In this document: positions 35,297 through 43,719 of the stretch, piece after piece | Layout of the letters: each line of letters starts with the position of its first letter | Position numbering within the stretch: the stretch's first letter is position 1 | Source of the DNA: Pseudomonas sp. H1h | Lineage (GTDB): Bacteria; Pseudomonadota; Gammaproteobacteria; Pseudomonadales; Pseudomonadaceae | Reading direction: 5' to 3' | DNA: 64,000 bases | NCBI RefSeq assembly: GCF_000633255.1 | Contig: NZ_AYMJ01000025.1 | Coordinates: forward strand, 62,001 to 126,000 | Made by a program: the position numbers and the translations under genes | Notes under the pieces: generated by a model | What the model was told of the DNA's origin: nothing | What the model saw: only the letters and a program-made list of their open reading frames with translations | The model's database searches: none

Positions 35297-36193
35297 ATGC
35301 CTGCCATCGACCATCCGCTGATTGATCAATTCCTCGACGCCCTGTGGCTGGAAAAAGGCCTGTCCGACAACACCCGCGGTGCCTACCGCAGCGATCTGGC
35401 GCTGTTCAACGGCTGGCTGCAGGAAAACAACCTGGAGCTGATCAATGCCGGTCGCGAGTTGATCCTCGATCATCTGGCCTGGCGCCTGGAGCAGAACTAC
35501 AAGCCACGTTCCACCGCCCGATTTCTCTCCGGTGTGCGTGGCTTTTATCGCTATCTGCTGCGGGAAAAAATGATCAGCGTCGACCCGACGTTGCGCGTCG
35601 ACATGCCGCAACTGGGGCGGCCGCTGCCCAAGTCTCTTTCGGAGGCCGACGTCGAGGCGCTGCTCAAGGCGCCGGACCTGAGCGAAGCCATCGGCCAGCG
35701 CGATCGCGCCATGCTTGAAGTTTTGTACGCCTGTGGCCTGCGGGTGACCGAACTGGTGAGCTTGACTCTGGAGCAGGTCAACCTGCGTCAGGGCGTACTG
35801 CGGGTGATGGGCAAGGGCAGCAAGGAGCGGCTGGTGCCGATGGGCGAGGAAGCGATTGTCTGGGTCGAGCGCTACATGCGCGATGGCCGCAGCGAGCTGC
35901 TCGGTGGGCGTCCGAGCGATGTGCTGTTTCCCAGTCAGCGCGGCGAACAGATGACCCGCCAGACCTTCTGGCACCGCATCAAGCATCAGGCCAAGGTGGC
36001 CGGGATCGGCAAGTCGCTGTCGCCGCACACCCTGCGCCATGCGTTTGCCACGCACCTGCTCAACCATGGCGCCGACCTGCGCGTGGTGCAAATGCTGCTG
36101 GGTCACAGTGACCTCTCGACCACGCAGATCTACACCCACGTCGCCCGCGCCCGCCTGCAAGAGCTGCACGCCAGACACCACCCCAGAGGCTGA
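35297..36193 (+). CDS. xerD: Tyrosine recombinase XerD
   Basis: Acts with XerC at dif to resolve chromosome dimers under FtsK control. It has 298 residues like E. coli XerD. The SAM-like core-binding domain begins LIDQFLDALWLEKGLSDNT. Catalytic residues appear in ACGLRVTELVSLTLEQ, VMGKGSKERLVP, LSPHTLRHAFATHLL and LLGHSDLSTTQIYTHV, with nucleophile Tyr279. It lies upstream of dsbC with a REP pair between, in the widely conserved xerD-dsbC order. Confidence 0.97.
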   Translation: MPAIDHPLIDQFLDALWLEKGLSDNTRGAYRSDLALFNGWLQENNLELINAGRELILDHLAWRLEQNYKPRSTARFLSGVRGFYRYLLREKMISVDPTLRVDMPQLGRPLPKSLSEADVEALLKAPDLSEAIGQRDRAMLEVLYACGLRVTELVSLTLEQVNLRQGVLRVMGKGSKERLVPMGEEAIVWVERYMRDGRSELLGGRPSDVLFPSQRGEQMTRQTFWHRIKHQAKVAGIGKSLSPHTLRHAFATHLLNHGADLRVVQMLLGHSDLSTTQIYTHVARARLQELHARHHPRG

Positions 36194-36202
36194 TGAAAAA
36201 CC

Positions 36203-36292
36203 TGTGGGAGCGGGCTTGCTCGCGAAGAGGCCATCACAGGCGAAGCATTTGTTGCCTGCCAGGACGCCTCCGCGAGCAAGCCCGTTCCCACA
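36203..36292. repeat. REP palindrome pair between xerD and dsbC
   Basis: Direct core TGTGGGAGCGGGCTTGCTCG 8 bp after the xerD stop, and an inverted copy (CGCGAGCAAGCCCGTTCCCA) about 40 bp later. Confidence 0.92.
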
Positions 36293-36446
36293 GGGGTTGT
36301 ATCGCCCACGATCTCTGGCGACAGGCGCATTCGGCCCTGCGGGCCTTATGTGTTAGGCTTTGCCGGTTTGCACGATGGACGGTTATGACCCGGTGTTCCG
36401 GCACGGGCGTTCTGACCGTTTCATTTGTCCGCCTTCAGGAGTTCTC

Positions 36447-37178
36447 ATGCGTCTGACCCAGATTTTCGCCGCCGCAGCCATTGCGTTGGTCAGCACCTTT
36501 GCCGTCGCCGATGACGCGGCCGACAAAGCCATTCGTCAAAGCCTGGAAAAACTCGAACTCGAGGTTCCGGTAGAAAGCATCAGCGCCAGCCCGTTGCCGG
36601 GCATGTATGAAGTCAAGCTCAAGGGCAGCCGTGTGCTGTACGCCAGCGCCGACGGCCAGTACATCGTTCAGGGCTACCTGTTCCAGCTCAAGGACGGTAA
36701 ACCGGTCAATCTGACCGAGAAGACCGAACGCCTGGGCATTTCCAAACTGATCAACGCCATTCCGGTGGCCGAAACCGTGGTGTACCCGGCCGTGGGCGAG
36801 ACCAAATCGCACATCACCGTGTTCACCGACACCACCTGCCCGTACTGCCACAAGCTGCACGCCGAAGTGCCTGAGCTGAACAAGCGCGGCATCGAAGTAC
36901 GTTATGTTGCGTTCCCGCGCCAGGGCCTGGGCTCGCCGGGTGACGAGCAACTGCAAGCCGTGTGGTGCTCGACCGACAAGAAAGCCGCCATGGACAAGAT
37001 GGTCGATGGCAAGGAAATCAAGGCCGCCAAGTGCGCGAATCCGGTTTCCAAGCAGTTCGCCCTTGGTCAGTCGATCGGCGTGAATGGCACACCGGCCATC
37101 GTTTTGGCCGACGGACAAGTCATTCCGGGCTACCAGCCGGCGCCACAAGTCGCCAAACTGGCGCTGGGCGCCAAGTAA
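36447..37178 (+). CDS. dsbC: Thiol:disulfide interchange protein DsbC
   Basis: Periplasmic disulfide isomerase kept reduced by DsbD. It has 243 residues from ATG 36447 with CAGGAG 7 bp upstream; an upstream extension to 36360 is not supported. It has a signal peptide (FAAAAIALVSTFAVA), an N-terminal dimerisation domain (about 25-85) and a thioredoxin-fold domain with the active site TTCPYCHKLH (Cys131, Cys134). A second cysteine pair lies in VWCSTDKK and AAKCANP. The cis-Pro loop is in GVNGTPAIV. Confidence 0.97.
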   Translation: MRLTQIFAAAAIALVSTFAVADDAADKAIRQSLEKLELEVPVESISASPLPGMYEVKLKGSRVLYASADGQYIVQGYLFQLKDGKPVNLTEKTERLGISKLINAIPVAETVVYPAVGETKSHITVFTDTTCPYCHKLHAEVPELNKRGIEVRYVAFPRQGLGSPGDEQLQAVWCSTDKKAAMDKMVDGKEIKAAKCANPVSKQFALGQSIGVNGTPAIVLADGQVIPGYQPAPQVAKLALGAK

Positions 37179-37308
37179 TTCGCATCGTCACGGTCAGCCT
37201 TGACGATCATGGTCCGACGGTAACTCCGCCGGGCCATTAATAGAGAGCCGCGAGCACGCGGTTGTTTTCCGGCCGACCTTGCGTCGGCCGTTTCATGGGG
37301 AGTTCACA

Positions 37309-38613
37309 GTGAATCCGGTCAAAGTAGGCATCTGTGGGTTAGGGACCGTCGGTGGCGGTACCTTCAACGTACTTCAGCGCAACGCCGAGGAAATTGCTCG
37401 TCGTGCCGGGCGTGGGATCGAAGTGGCACAAATTGCCATGCGCACGCCAAAGCCTCAGTTCCAGACGACCGGTATTGCGATTACCAACGATGTCTTCGAA
37501 GTGGCCACGAACCCTGAGATCGACATCGTCATAGAGCTGATGGGCGGCTACACCGTTGCCCGAGAGCTGGTACTCAAGGCCATCGAGAATGGCAAGCATG
37601 TGGTCACCGCGAACAAGGCACTGATTGCCGTTCACGGTAATGAGATTTTCGCCAAGGCACGCGAGAAAGGCGTGATCGTGGCATTCGAAGCGGCTGTGGC
37701 CGGTGGCATCCCGGTGATCAAGGCGATCCGTGAAGGCCTGTCCGCCAACCGCATCAACTGGGTCGCCGGGATCATCAACGGCACCGGTAACTTCATCCTC
37801 ACCGAAATGCGCGAGAAGGGTCGTACCTTCGAAGACGTGCTGGCTGAAGCGCAAGCGCTGGGCTACGCCGAAGCCGATCCGACCTTCGACGTCGAAGGCA
37901 TCGACGCGGCGCACAAGCTGACGATCCTGGCTTCGATCGCGTTCGGCATTCCGCTGCAATTCGACAAGGCTTACACCGAAGGCATCACCAAGCTGACCAC
38001 CGCTGACGTGAACTACGCCGAAGCGCTGGGCTATCGCATCAAGCACCTCGGCGTGGCGCGCAGCACTGCCACGGGTATCGAGTTGCGCGTACACCCGACG
38101 CTGATCCCGGCTGATCGTCTGATCGCCAACGTCAACGGCGTGATGAACGCCGTGATGGTCAACGGTGACGCTGCCGGTTCGACCCTGTTCTACGGCGCCG
38201 GCGCCGGCATGGAACCGACCGCTTCGTCGGTGATCGCCGACCTGGTGGACGTGGTTCGCGCGATGACGTCCGATCCGGAAAACCGCGTGCCGCACCTGGC
38301 CTTCCAGCCAGACTCGCTGTCGGCGCATCCGATCCTGCCGATCGAAGCCTGCGAAAGCGCCTACTACCTGCGCATTCAGGCCAAGGACCATCCTGGCGTA
38401 CTGGCTCAGGTGGCGAGCATCCTCTCGGAGCGCGGCATCAACATCGAGTCGATCATGCAGAAGGAAGTCGAAGAGCACGACGGTCTGGTGCCGATGATCC
38501 TGCTGACCCATCGCGTGCTGGAACAGCACATGAACGATGCGATTGCCGCCCTGGAAGCGTTGGCCGGCGTCAACGGTCCGGTTGTGCGGATCCGCGTCGA
38601 ACACCTTAACTAA
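37309..38613 (+). CDS. hom: Homoserine dehydrogenase
   Basis: NAD(P)H-dependent reduction of aspartate semialdehyde to homoserine, the branch point to threonine and methionine. It has 434 residues from GTG 37309 with GGAG about 7 bp upstream; an earlier in-frame ATG at 37279 lacks family support. Features are a Rossmann GICGLGTVGGGTFNVL, the catalytic region ANRINWVAGIINGTGNFIL and EADPTFDVEGIDAAHKL, and a C-terminal ACT domain (HPGVLAQVASILSERGINIES) for threonine feedback. It precedes thrC across a repeat-rich 103-bp gap. Confidence 0.97.
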   Translation: MNPVKVGICGLGTVGGGTFNVLQRNAEEIARRAGRGIEVAQIAMRTPKPQFQTTGIAITNDVFEVATNPEIDIVIELMGGYTVARELVLKAIENGKHVVTANKALIAVHGNEIFAKAREKGVIVAFEAAVAGGIPVIKAIREGLSANRINWVAGIINGTGNFILTEMREKGRTFEDVLAEAQALGYAEADPTFDVEGIDAAHKLTILASIAFGIPLQFDKAYTEGITKLTTADVNYAEALGYRIKHLGVARSTATGIELRVHPTLIPADRLIANVNGVMNAVMVNGDAAGSTLFYGAGAGMEPTASSVIADLVDVVRAMTSDPENRVPHLAFQPDSLSAHPILPIEACESAYYLRIQAKDHPGVLAQVASILSERGINIESIMQKEVEEHDGLVPMILLTHRVLEQHMNDAIAALEALAGVNGPVVRIRVEHLN

Positions 38614-38614
38614 G

Positions 38615-38696
38615 CAGCGGCAAGCTACGAGCGGCAAGCGGCAAGCTAGAGGCCAGTGACACTCAGCTTGCAGCTTGAAGCTTGAAGCTCGCAGCT
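38615..38696. repeat. GCGGCAAGCT / AGCTTGCAGCTTGAAGCTTG repeat between hom and thrC
   Basis: Tandem AGCGGCAAGC-type units (38616-38647) face tandem AGCTTGNAGCTTGAAGCT units (38664-38696). They form an extended imperfect hairpin inside the hom-thrC operon. This is a short-repeat family seen in intergenic Pseudomonas DNA. Confidence 0.75.
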
Positions 38697-38716
38697 CAAA
38701 CCGAAGGTTTGAAAAC

Positions 38717-40126
38717 ATGCGTTATATCAGTACCCGCGGCCAGGCACCGGCCCTGAATTTCGAAGACGTCCTGCTGGCTGGTCTTGCGACCGACGGCGGT
38801 CTGTACGTCCCGGAAAACCTGCCACGTTTCACCCAGGAAGAAATCGCTTCCTGGGCCGGCCTGCCGTATCACGAGCTGGCTTTCCGCGTCATGCGCCCGT
38901 TTGTCACCGGCAGCATTCCTGACGCCGATTTCAAAAAGATCCTCGAAGAAACCTACGGTGTGTTCTCGCACAGCGCCGTTGCCCCGTTGCGTCAGCTCAA
39001 CGGCAACGAATGGGTCATGGAGCTGTTCCACGGCCCGACCCTGGCGTTCAAGGACTTCGCGCTGCAACTGCTCGGTCGTCTGCTCGATTACGTGCTGGAA
39101 AAGCGCGGCGAGCGCGTGGTCATCGTCGGTGCCACCTCCGGTGACACCGGTTCGGCTGCCATCGAAGGCTGCAAGCACTGCGAAAACGTCGACATCTTCA
39201 TCCTGCACCCGCACAACCGTGTGTCCGAGGTGCAGCGTCGCCAAATGACCACGATTTTGGGTGAGAACATCCACAACATCGCCATCGAAGGTAACTTCGA
39301 TGACTGCCAGGAAATGGTCAAGGCGAGCTTCGCTGATCAGAGCTTCCTCAAGGGCACGCGTCTGGTGGCGGTGAACTCGATCAACTGGGCGCGGATCATG
39401 GCCCAGATCGTCTACTACTTCCACGCAGCCCTGCAGTTGGGTGGGCCGGCGCGTTCGGTATCGTTCTCGGTGCCAACCGGCAACTTCGGCGACATCTTCG
39501 CCGGTTACCTGGCGCGCAACATGGGCCTGCCGATCAACCAGTTGATCGTCGCCACCAACCGCAACGACATCCTGCACCGCTTCATGAGCGGCAACCAGTA
39601 CGTCAAGGAAACCCTGCACGCCACGCTGTCGCCGTCGATGGACATCATGGTCTCGTCGAACTTCGAACGCCTGCTGTTCGACCTGCACGGGCGCAACGGT
39701 GCGGCGATTGCCGGGCTGATGGAGTCGTTCAAGCAGGGCGGTGGTTTCAGTGTCGAGCAAGAGCGCTGGACCGAAGCACGCAAACTGTTCGACTCGCTGG
39801 CCGTCGACGACGCGCAAACCTGCGAAACCATTGCCGAAGTCTACGAGCAGTGCGGTGAAGTGCTCGACCCGCACACCGCCATCGGTGTGCGCGCTGCTCG
39901 CGAATGCCGTCGCAGCCTGGACATCCCGATGGTGATCCTGGGCACGGCGCATCCGGTGAAATTCCCGGATGCCGTGGAGAAAGCCGGTGTAGGAAAAGCT
40001 CTTGAACTACCTGCACATCTTTCTGATTTGTTTGAGCGAAACGAGCGCTGCACCGTTCTGCCAAACGAGCTGAAAGCCGTACAGGCCTTTGTCAGCCAGC
40101 ATGGCAACCGCGGCAAGCCGTTGTAA
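38717..40126 (+). CDS. thrC: Threonine synthase
   Basis: PLP enzyme converting O-phosphohomoserine to threonine. It has 469 residues from ATG 38717; the in-frame extension to 38675 would start inside the repeat. Features are the N-terminal MRYISTRGQAPALNFEDVLL, the PLP-binding Lys112 in GPTLAFKDFALQLLG, the VGATSGDTGSAA phosphate-binding loop and SVPTGNFGDIFAGY. It is the larger class II (yeast/E. coli-like) form and ends the hom-thrC operon at an intrinsic terminator. Confidence 0.97.
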   Translation: MRYISTRGQAPALNFEDVLLAGLATDGGLYVPENLPRFTQEEIASWAGLPYHELAFRVMRPFVTGSIPDADFKKILEETYGVFSHSAVAPLRQLNGNEWVMELFHGPTLAFKDFALQLLGRLLDYVLEKRGERVVIVGATSGDTGSAAIEGCKHCENVDIFILHPHNRVSEVQRRQMTTILGENIHNIAIEGNFDDCQEMVKASFADQSFLKGTRLVAVNSINWARIMAQIVYYFHAALQLGGPARSVSFSVPTGNFGDIFAGYLARNMGLPINQLIVATNRNDILHRFMSGNQYVKETLHATLSPSMDIMVSSNFERLLFDLHGRNGAAIAGLMESFKQGGGFSVEQERWTEARKLFDSLAVDDAQTCETIAEVYEQCGEVLDPHTAIGVRAARECRRSLDIPMVILGTAHPVKFPDAVEKAGVGKALELPAHLSDLFERNERCTVLPNELKAVQAFVSQHGNRGKPL

Positions 40127-40149
40127 GCCGAAAAAGCTGTCACATTTTG

Positions 40150-40176
40150 AAGCCCGTCTCCTGACGGGCTTTTTTG
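40150..40176 (+). terminator. Intrinsic terminator of hom-thrC
   Basis: AGCCCGTC / GACGGGCT stem with a 4-base loop and a TTTTT tail, 24 bp after the thrC stop. Confidence 0.92.
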
Positions 40177-40245
40177 TTTCTGCTGCCACACTGCTCGGGT
40201 TTTCGCCCATGAAGGACGGGTGAGTCGATCACGAAGGAAGTGGCA

Positions 40246-41619
40246 ATGCTGTATGAACGCGCAATAAAACCGGCCCTGGGTTGGCTACTGTTGTTGTGCC
40301 TGAGTGGATTCGTCCGCGGCGGGATGGCGGCGCAAATGGTGCTGCACGAACAGGTGCAGGCACAGAAGATCGAGCAGATTGAGCTGGACGATCGGGAGCG
40401 GCGCTGGATACGTGACAACCCCCGCGTGACGGTCGCTTCGGTGCAGTACCCTTTGTACCTGTTTCAGGACGAACACGGGCACTGGGCTGGCTTGAACATC
40501 GATGTGCTCAAGCGCATCAGTGCCATGACCGGTTTGCAGTTTGTGCACGAGGAATCGTTTTCCACTGATCAGATGCTGGAGCGCCTGCAAACCGGGGTGG
40601 CGGATCTGAGTACCACCCTGGCCATGAACGATGAGCGCAAAACCTTCCTCGACTTCAGTCATGCCTTTGGCGGTGCCGGCTGGGTGTTCGTCGGTCGCAA
40701 GGACGAACCGGCCATCCAGTCGCTCGAGCAACTGGTGAAGCGGGTGCTGGTATTGCCCGCCAGGCATGCGCTGGAGGAGGCTGTGCGGCGCCAATATCCG
40801 TCAATCGAGATTCTTTCAGTCAAGACGTATGCCGAAGCGCGGGCGCTGGTCGAAAGCGGTGAGGCCTACGCCACCATCGAAAATGAAATCGGTGCGCAGT
40901 TGTACCCTTCCGGGCTGCTCAAGGTCGGCGGGTTGGTGGACGGGCGCTGGGAGGCCGATCACCTGGCCATCCGCAAGGGCTTGCCCGAACTGGAGAGTAT
41001 CCTCAACAAGGCGTTGGGCGCCTTTCCCGTCACAGAGTTGCGCGCCATCCGGGTGAAGTGGCTGGGTGGTGTATCGCCGCCGGCGCCGCTTACGCTGTGG
41101 GACGAGATCGTCGATTGGTGCTGCTGGGGCATGGGTGGGCTAGGGGGCTTCGGGCTGCTGTCATTGGTGTGGAATCGGCGGCTGGCGGCGGTCATCCGGC
41201 AACGCTGCGAAGCGGAAAAACACCTGGGTGACCAATTGGCCTTTCAGCATGCGTTGATCGATGCGATGCCCGATCCGGTCTTCGTTCGCGACCTGCAAGG
41301 CCGGCTGGTGATGTGCAATCGTAGCTATGAGGAGGCGCTTTCAATCCGGCTCGAGCAAGTGCAGGGCCGAATGCTGTTCGAAGTCGATGCGCTGCCCGAC
41401 GCCACTGCCCGGATGCTGCACGACGAGTTCATGGTGCAGATGCACACGCGCAAGGCCCGTTTCAGCAAACGCCAATTGGCGTTCAAGAGTGGTCCCAAGG
41501 CGATTTATCAATGGACCGTGCCGTTTTACTGCGCCGACGGCCAATTGCGTGGCCTGCTCGGTGGCTGGACCGACATCAGCCAGCGCCGTACGGAATGCGG
41601 TTGCCGATGTCCGCACTGA
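40246..41619 (+). CDS. BvgS-like sensor truncated after its PAS domain (kinase lost)
   Basis: A 457-residue protein from ATG 40246, with AAGGA 7 bp upstream. It has a signal/anchor segment near the N-terminus, a solute-binding-protein-3 (Venus flytrap) domain (about 45-275; RVTVASVQYPLYLF, GLNIDVLKRISAMTGLQF), a membrane segment near 290-305 (GMGGLGGFGLLSLVW) and a PAS domain (about 325-445; HALIDAMPDPVFVRDLQGR). After GGWTDISQRR the frame changes to TECGCRCPH and stops. In intact BvgS-type sensors this point leads into the HisKA, HATPase, receiver and Hpt domains, and none of these follows in any frame. It is probably a deletion remnant, though it could still work as a sensor without kinase output. 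Confidence 0.8.
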   Translation: MLYERAIKPALGWLLLLCLSGFVRGGMAAQMVLHEQVQAQKIEQIELDDRERRWIRDNPRVTVASVQYPLYLFQDEHGHWAGLNIDVLKRISAMTGLQFVHEESFSTDQMLERLQTGVADLSTTLAMNDERKTFLDFSHAFGGAGWVFVGRKDEPAIQSLEQLVKRVLVLPARHALEEAVRRQYPSIEILSVKTYAEARALVESGEAYATIENEIGAQLYPSGLLKVGGLVDGRWEADHLAIRKGLPELESILNKALGAFPVTELRAIRVKWLGGVSPPAPLTLWDEIVDWCCWGMGGLGGFGLLSLVWNRRLAAVIRQRCEAEKHLGDQLAFQHALIDAMPDPVFVRDLQGRLVMCNRSYEEALSIRLEQVQGRMLFEVDALPDATARMLHDEFMVQMHTRKARFSKRQLAFKSGPKAIYQWTVPFYCADGQLRGLLGGWTDISQRRTECGCRCPH

Positions 41620-41630
41620 AGATGGGAAAT

Positions 41631-41642
41631 GTCCTATAGGAC
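41631..41642. promoter_or_regulatory. GTCCTATAGGAC palindrome
   Basis: A perfect 12-bp palindrome 94 bp before the receiver-like gene and 12 bp after the truncated sensor. The size and symmetry fit a dimeric regulator site, such as NarL/LuxR-type response regulators. Binding is unproven. Confidence 0.35.
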
Positions 41643-41736
41643 GCGGCGCCTTTTCCGATGGGATGCCGAGGACGGCTCCCCTAGAGTGAACGGACCCTGC
41701 GGCAAGAGTCCGCCACTGCTGTTTCCGAGGTCGCCG

Positions 41737-42144
41737 ATGCGCTCGCTAAAAGTCCTGATTCTTGAACCCAATCCGTTCCAGCTGATGGCATTGCATCAGA
41801 TGCTCAACGCCATCGGCATCTACGACGTGCTGACCGCGCCGACGCTGTCTTCAGCGCTGGTTTCCCTGGGCCATCGCGGCACCGTGGATATTGCGATCTG
41901 CGATCCGCAGCTCAAGGGCGGCGACGGCATGGCACTGATCCATCATCTGTCGGCACAACGTGAGGCACGTGGGTTGATTCTATTGGGACCGGTGGCGGCG
42001 GGTCTGCTCGCCGATCTCGAACGCCTGTTGCAGGCACGCGAGCCCATGTTGCTGGGGCGCCTGCATACGCCGGTCTCGGCGGTCCTGATGAGAGGCCAGC
42101 TGGACGCCTATCTGGCTGCCACACGTGCGCCGGTCAGCGCCTGA
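41737..42144 (+). CDS. Stand-alone degenerate receiver (REC-like) protein
   Basis: A 135-residue single-domain protein from ATG 41737, with GAGG about 7 bp upstream; the longer frame from 41629 is not supported. Its start LKVLILEPNPFQLMALHQML and the strand TVDIAICDPQLKGGDGMALI are those of a CheY-like receiver with a probable phospho-acceptor Asp56. The acidic pair at the end of strand 1 is replaced by Glu-Pro-Asn (10-12), and the conserved Lys of strand 5 reads TPVSA. It may be a pseudo-receiver, or phosphorylated atypically. It lies just downstream of the kinase-less sensor. Confidence 0.75.
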   Translation: MRSLKVLILEPNPFQLMALHQMLNAIGIYDVLTAPTLSSALVSLGHRGTVDIAICDPQLKGGDGMALIHHLSAQREARGLILLGPVAAGLLADLERLLQAREPMLLGRLHTPVSAVLMRGQLDAYLAATRAPVSA

Positions 42145-42307
42145 ACAGCGCCGATATTTTTCTGTCATCTTCAGCGTGCATGCTCTGAAAGACCGGTAAA
42201 CGCTCAGGGAGGAGCCCGGTATTCAGAACTTTCTTCTCGGGCCGGTGGTCATTTATTGTGAACACGCCCCAGGCACAATGTTTTCGGACTATTGAGTGGA
42301 GATCGAG

Positions 42308-42589
42308 ATGGAAAGTATCAGTCTATTGCTCGGTGAGGCTCTGAGCCCGTATCAGGTGACGTTGACCCCTCGTGGTGCCCACGGCGAATGCCTGGTGACC
42401 TTGAGGAACAGCAACGGCGCCCTCGTGGTGGAGCGCGAATTCAATCAGGCACAGTTGACCGACAAACGCCTGCTGACAGATGTGGTCGACGGTTTGCATC
42501 GCGACGTCCTGATCGCCGAAGGGCGACTGGAACCCTGTGTCATCGCGGCCTTGCGCAATGCAGTGCTGGATAAGCGCGCGGCCCTGTAA
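42308..42589 (+). CDS. DUF3509 protein
   Basis: A 93-residue protein from ATG 42308, with GGAG 6 bp upstream; a GTG at 42296 is too close to that site. Its features (SISLLLGEALSPYQVTLTPRG, DKRLLTDVVDGLHRD, LEPCVIAALRNAVLD) match the Pseudomonas-restricted DUF3509 family. No function is known. It is a stand-alone gene followed by a terminator at 42715. Confidence 0.88.
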   Translation: MESISLLLGEALSPYQVTLTPRGAHGECLVTLRNSNGALVVEREFNQAQLTDKRLLTDVVDGLHRDVLIAEGRLEPCVIAALRNAVLDKRAAL

Positions 42590-42714
42590 AGATGAAATAT
42601 TTTTTGTGGGAACCTTCCTGCATCCCCGTCAGTCAGACCCCATAACAGCAGGATCAAGCATTGTGCTCCGGTGCTTGTCGCTTGCTGCTACGGGTCTTTA
42701 TGTAGACCACGTTT

Positions 42715-42753
42715 AACCCCGAGTCGTCTCCCCACTTCTCGGGGTTTCTTTTT
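42715..42753. terminator. Intrinsic terminator
   Basis: AACCCCGAG / CTCGGGGTT stem with a 14-base loop, then a TCTTTTT tail. It lies between the DUF3509 gene and the convergent binding-protein gene. Confidence 0.85.
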
Positions 42754-42765
42754 GCCCGCAGGTTT

Positions 42766-43719
42766 TCACTGCGCGGTCTGTTGCTCGAAAAACATACGCG
42801 CCTGTTCGAGATAATCGCTGCGCATACCCGGGTCCAGCCAGTCGGCGTAGAGCTCGTTCAGGTGCTCGTGGGGCAGTGTGCGCAGCAGTTGATTGATTTC
42901 GGTGATGGCCTGCCGGCCCTGAGGGGTATCGGAGCAGCCGACGTATCCCGAGAGGTATTTGCCCGTGCCCTGGATCGGATAGAACACCAGTTCATCCTCG
43001 GCAATTTGCGCCTGATGGGCCTGGTAGCGGATCTCCGGCCAATAACCCAATACCACTTGAAGGCGGCCCAGGCGCTGCATCGACAGCAGGCTGCCGAGTG
43101 CATCGTTGCCGTAATGGGGGGTTAGCGCACCGTCGGGTGCCTGTTTCAACAGAGCATCGAGAAACTCACCGTAACTGCGCTCGGCCACGACCCCGACCTT
43201 TTGTTCGGCTTTGGCCAAAAACGCCGCCAGATCGACTTCACCGTCGACCACATAAGGTTCCAGCACTTCCCGATCTTTCTGACGGACCACCAGGCCATTG
43301 CTGACGGCGCGAAATGCCGGAAAGGAGAAAGCAATCCATTGGGTACGCTCCTTGCTCCAGATCAGCGACGGATCACAGGTGAAAGACGGCTCGTGCAGCA
43401 TCTGCATGCCGCGGGCGCGGTTGACCCGCATCAGTGTGTGTTCGTATTGCGGCATGCCGGCGATCAGCATCGGCAGCAATTGATCGATCACGCCCTGACC
43501 CTTTTTCGGGCCTTCGAAGATGGTCAGGGGCGGCAGATCGCGCATTAACCAGATCAGTGTCGGTTTGGCCTGGGCCCAGGCGGGGAGGGCCAGCAGAAAC
43601 AACAGGCCGAACAGCCGCCACGTCCACCAGTGGTGGGCGCGGTTGGCGTTCGATGTCTGCCGATGGTTCAGCTTAAATGGCTCCGTCTGCGCGCAAGCGG
43701 GCGATCTGCTGTTCGTCAT
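42766..43719 (-). CDS. Periplasmic solute-binding-like protein (TIGR02285 type)
   Basis: A type 2 periplasmic binding fold without a cognate ABC transporter nearby. The mature part begins after a hydrophobic LFGLLFLLALPAWAQA and contains PTLIWLMRDLPPLTIFEGPKKG, as in the TIGR02285 group. Ligand unknown. The start is uncertain: the only in-frame ATG near the signal peptide (43719) lies inside the 3' end of the CoA-transferase gene and gives an unusually long N-region of about 34 residues (317 in total). A non-ATG start such as CTG at 43671 is an alternative. It overlaps or abuts the upstream CoA-transferase gene. Confidence 0.72.
   Translation of the reverse strand: MTNSRSPACAQTEPFKLNHRQTSNANRAHHWWTWRLFGLLFLLALPAWAQAKPTLIWLMRDLPPLTIFEGPKKGQGVIDQLLPMLIAGMPQYEHTLMRVNRARGMQMLHEPSFTCDPSLIWSKERTQWIAFSFPAFRAVSNGLVVRQKDREVLEPYVVDGEVDLAAFLAKAEQKVGVVAERSYGEFLDALLKQAPDGALTPHYGNDALGSLLSMQRLGRLQVVLGYWPEIRYQAHQAQIAEDELVFYPIQGTGKYLSGYVGCSDTPQGRQAITEINQLLRTLPHEHLNELYADWLDPGMRSDYLEQARMFFEQQTAQ

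Noticed and set aside
40246..42144. A complete phosphorelay with the receiver as direct partner of the sensor
   Set aside because: No histidine kinase domain is present in any frame between them, so a standard relay cannot be claimed.
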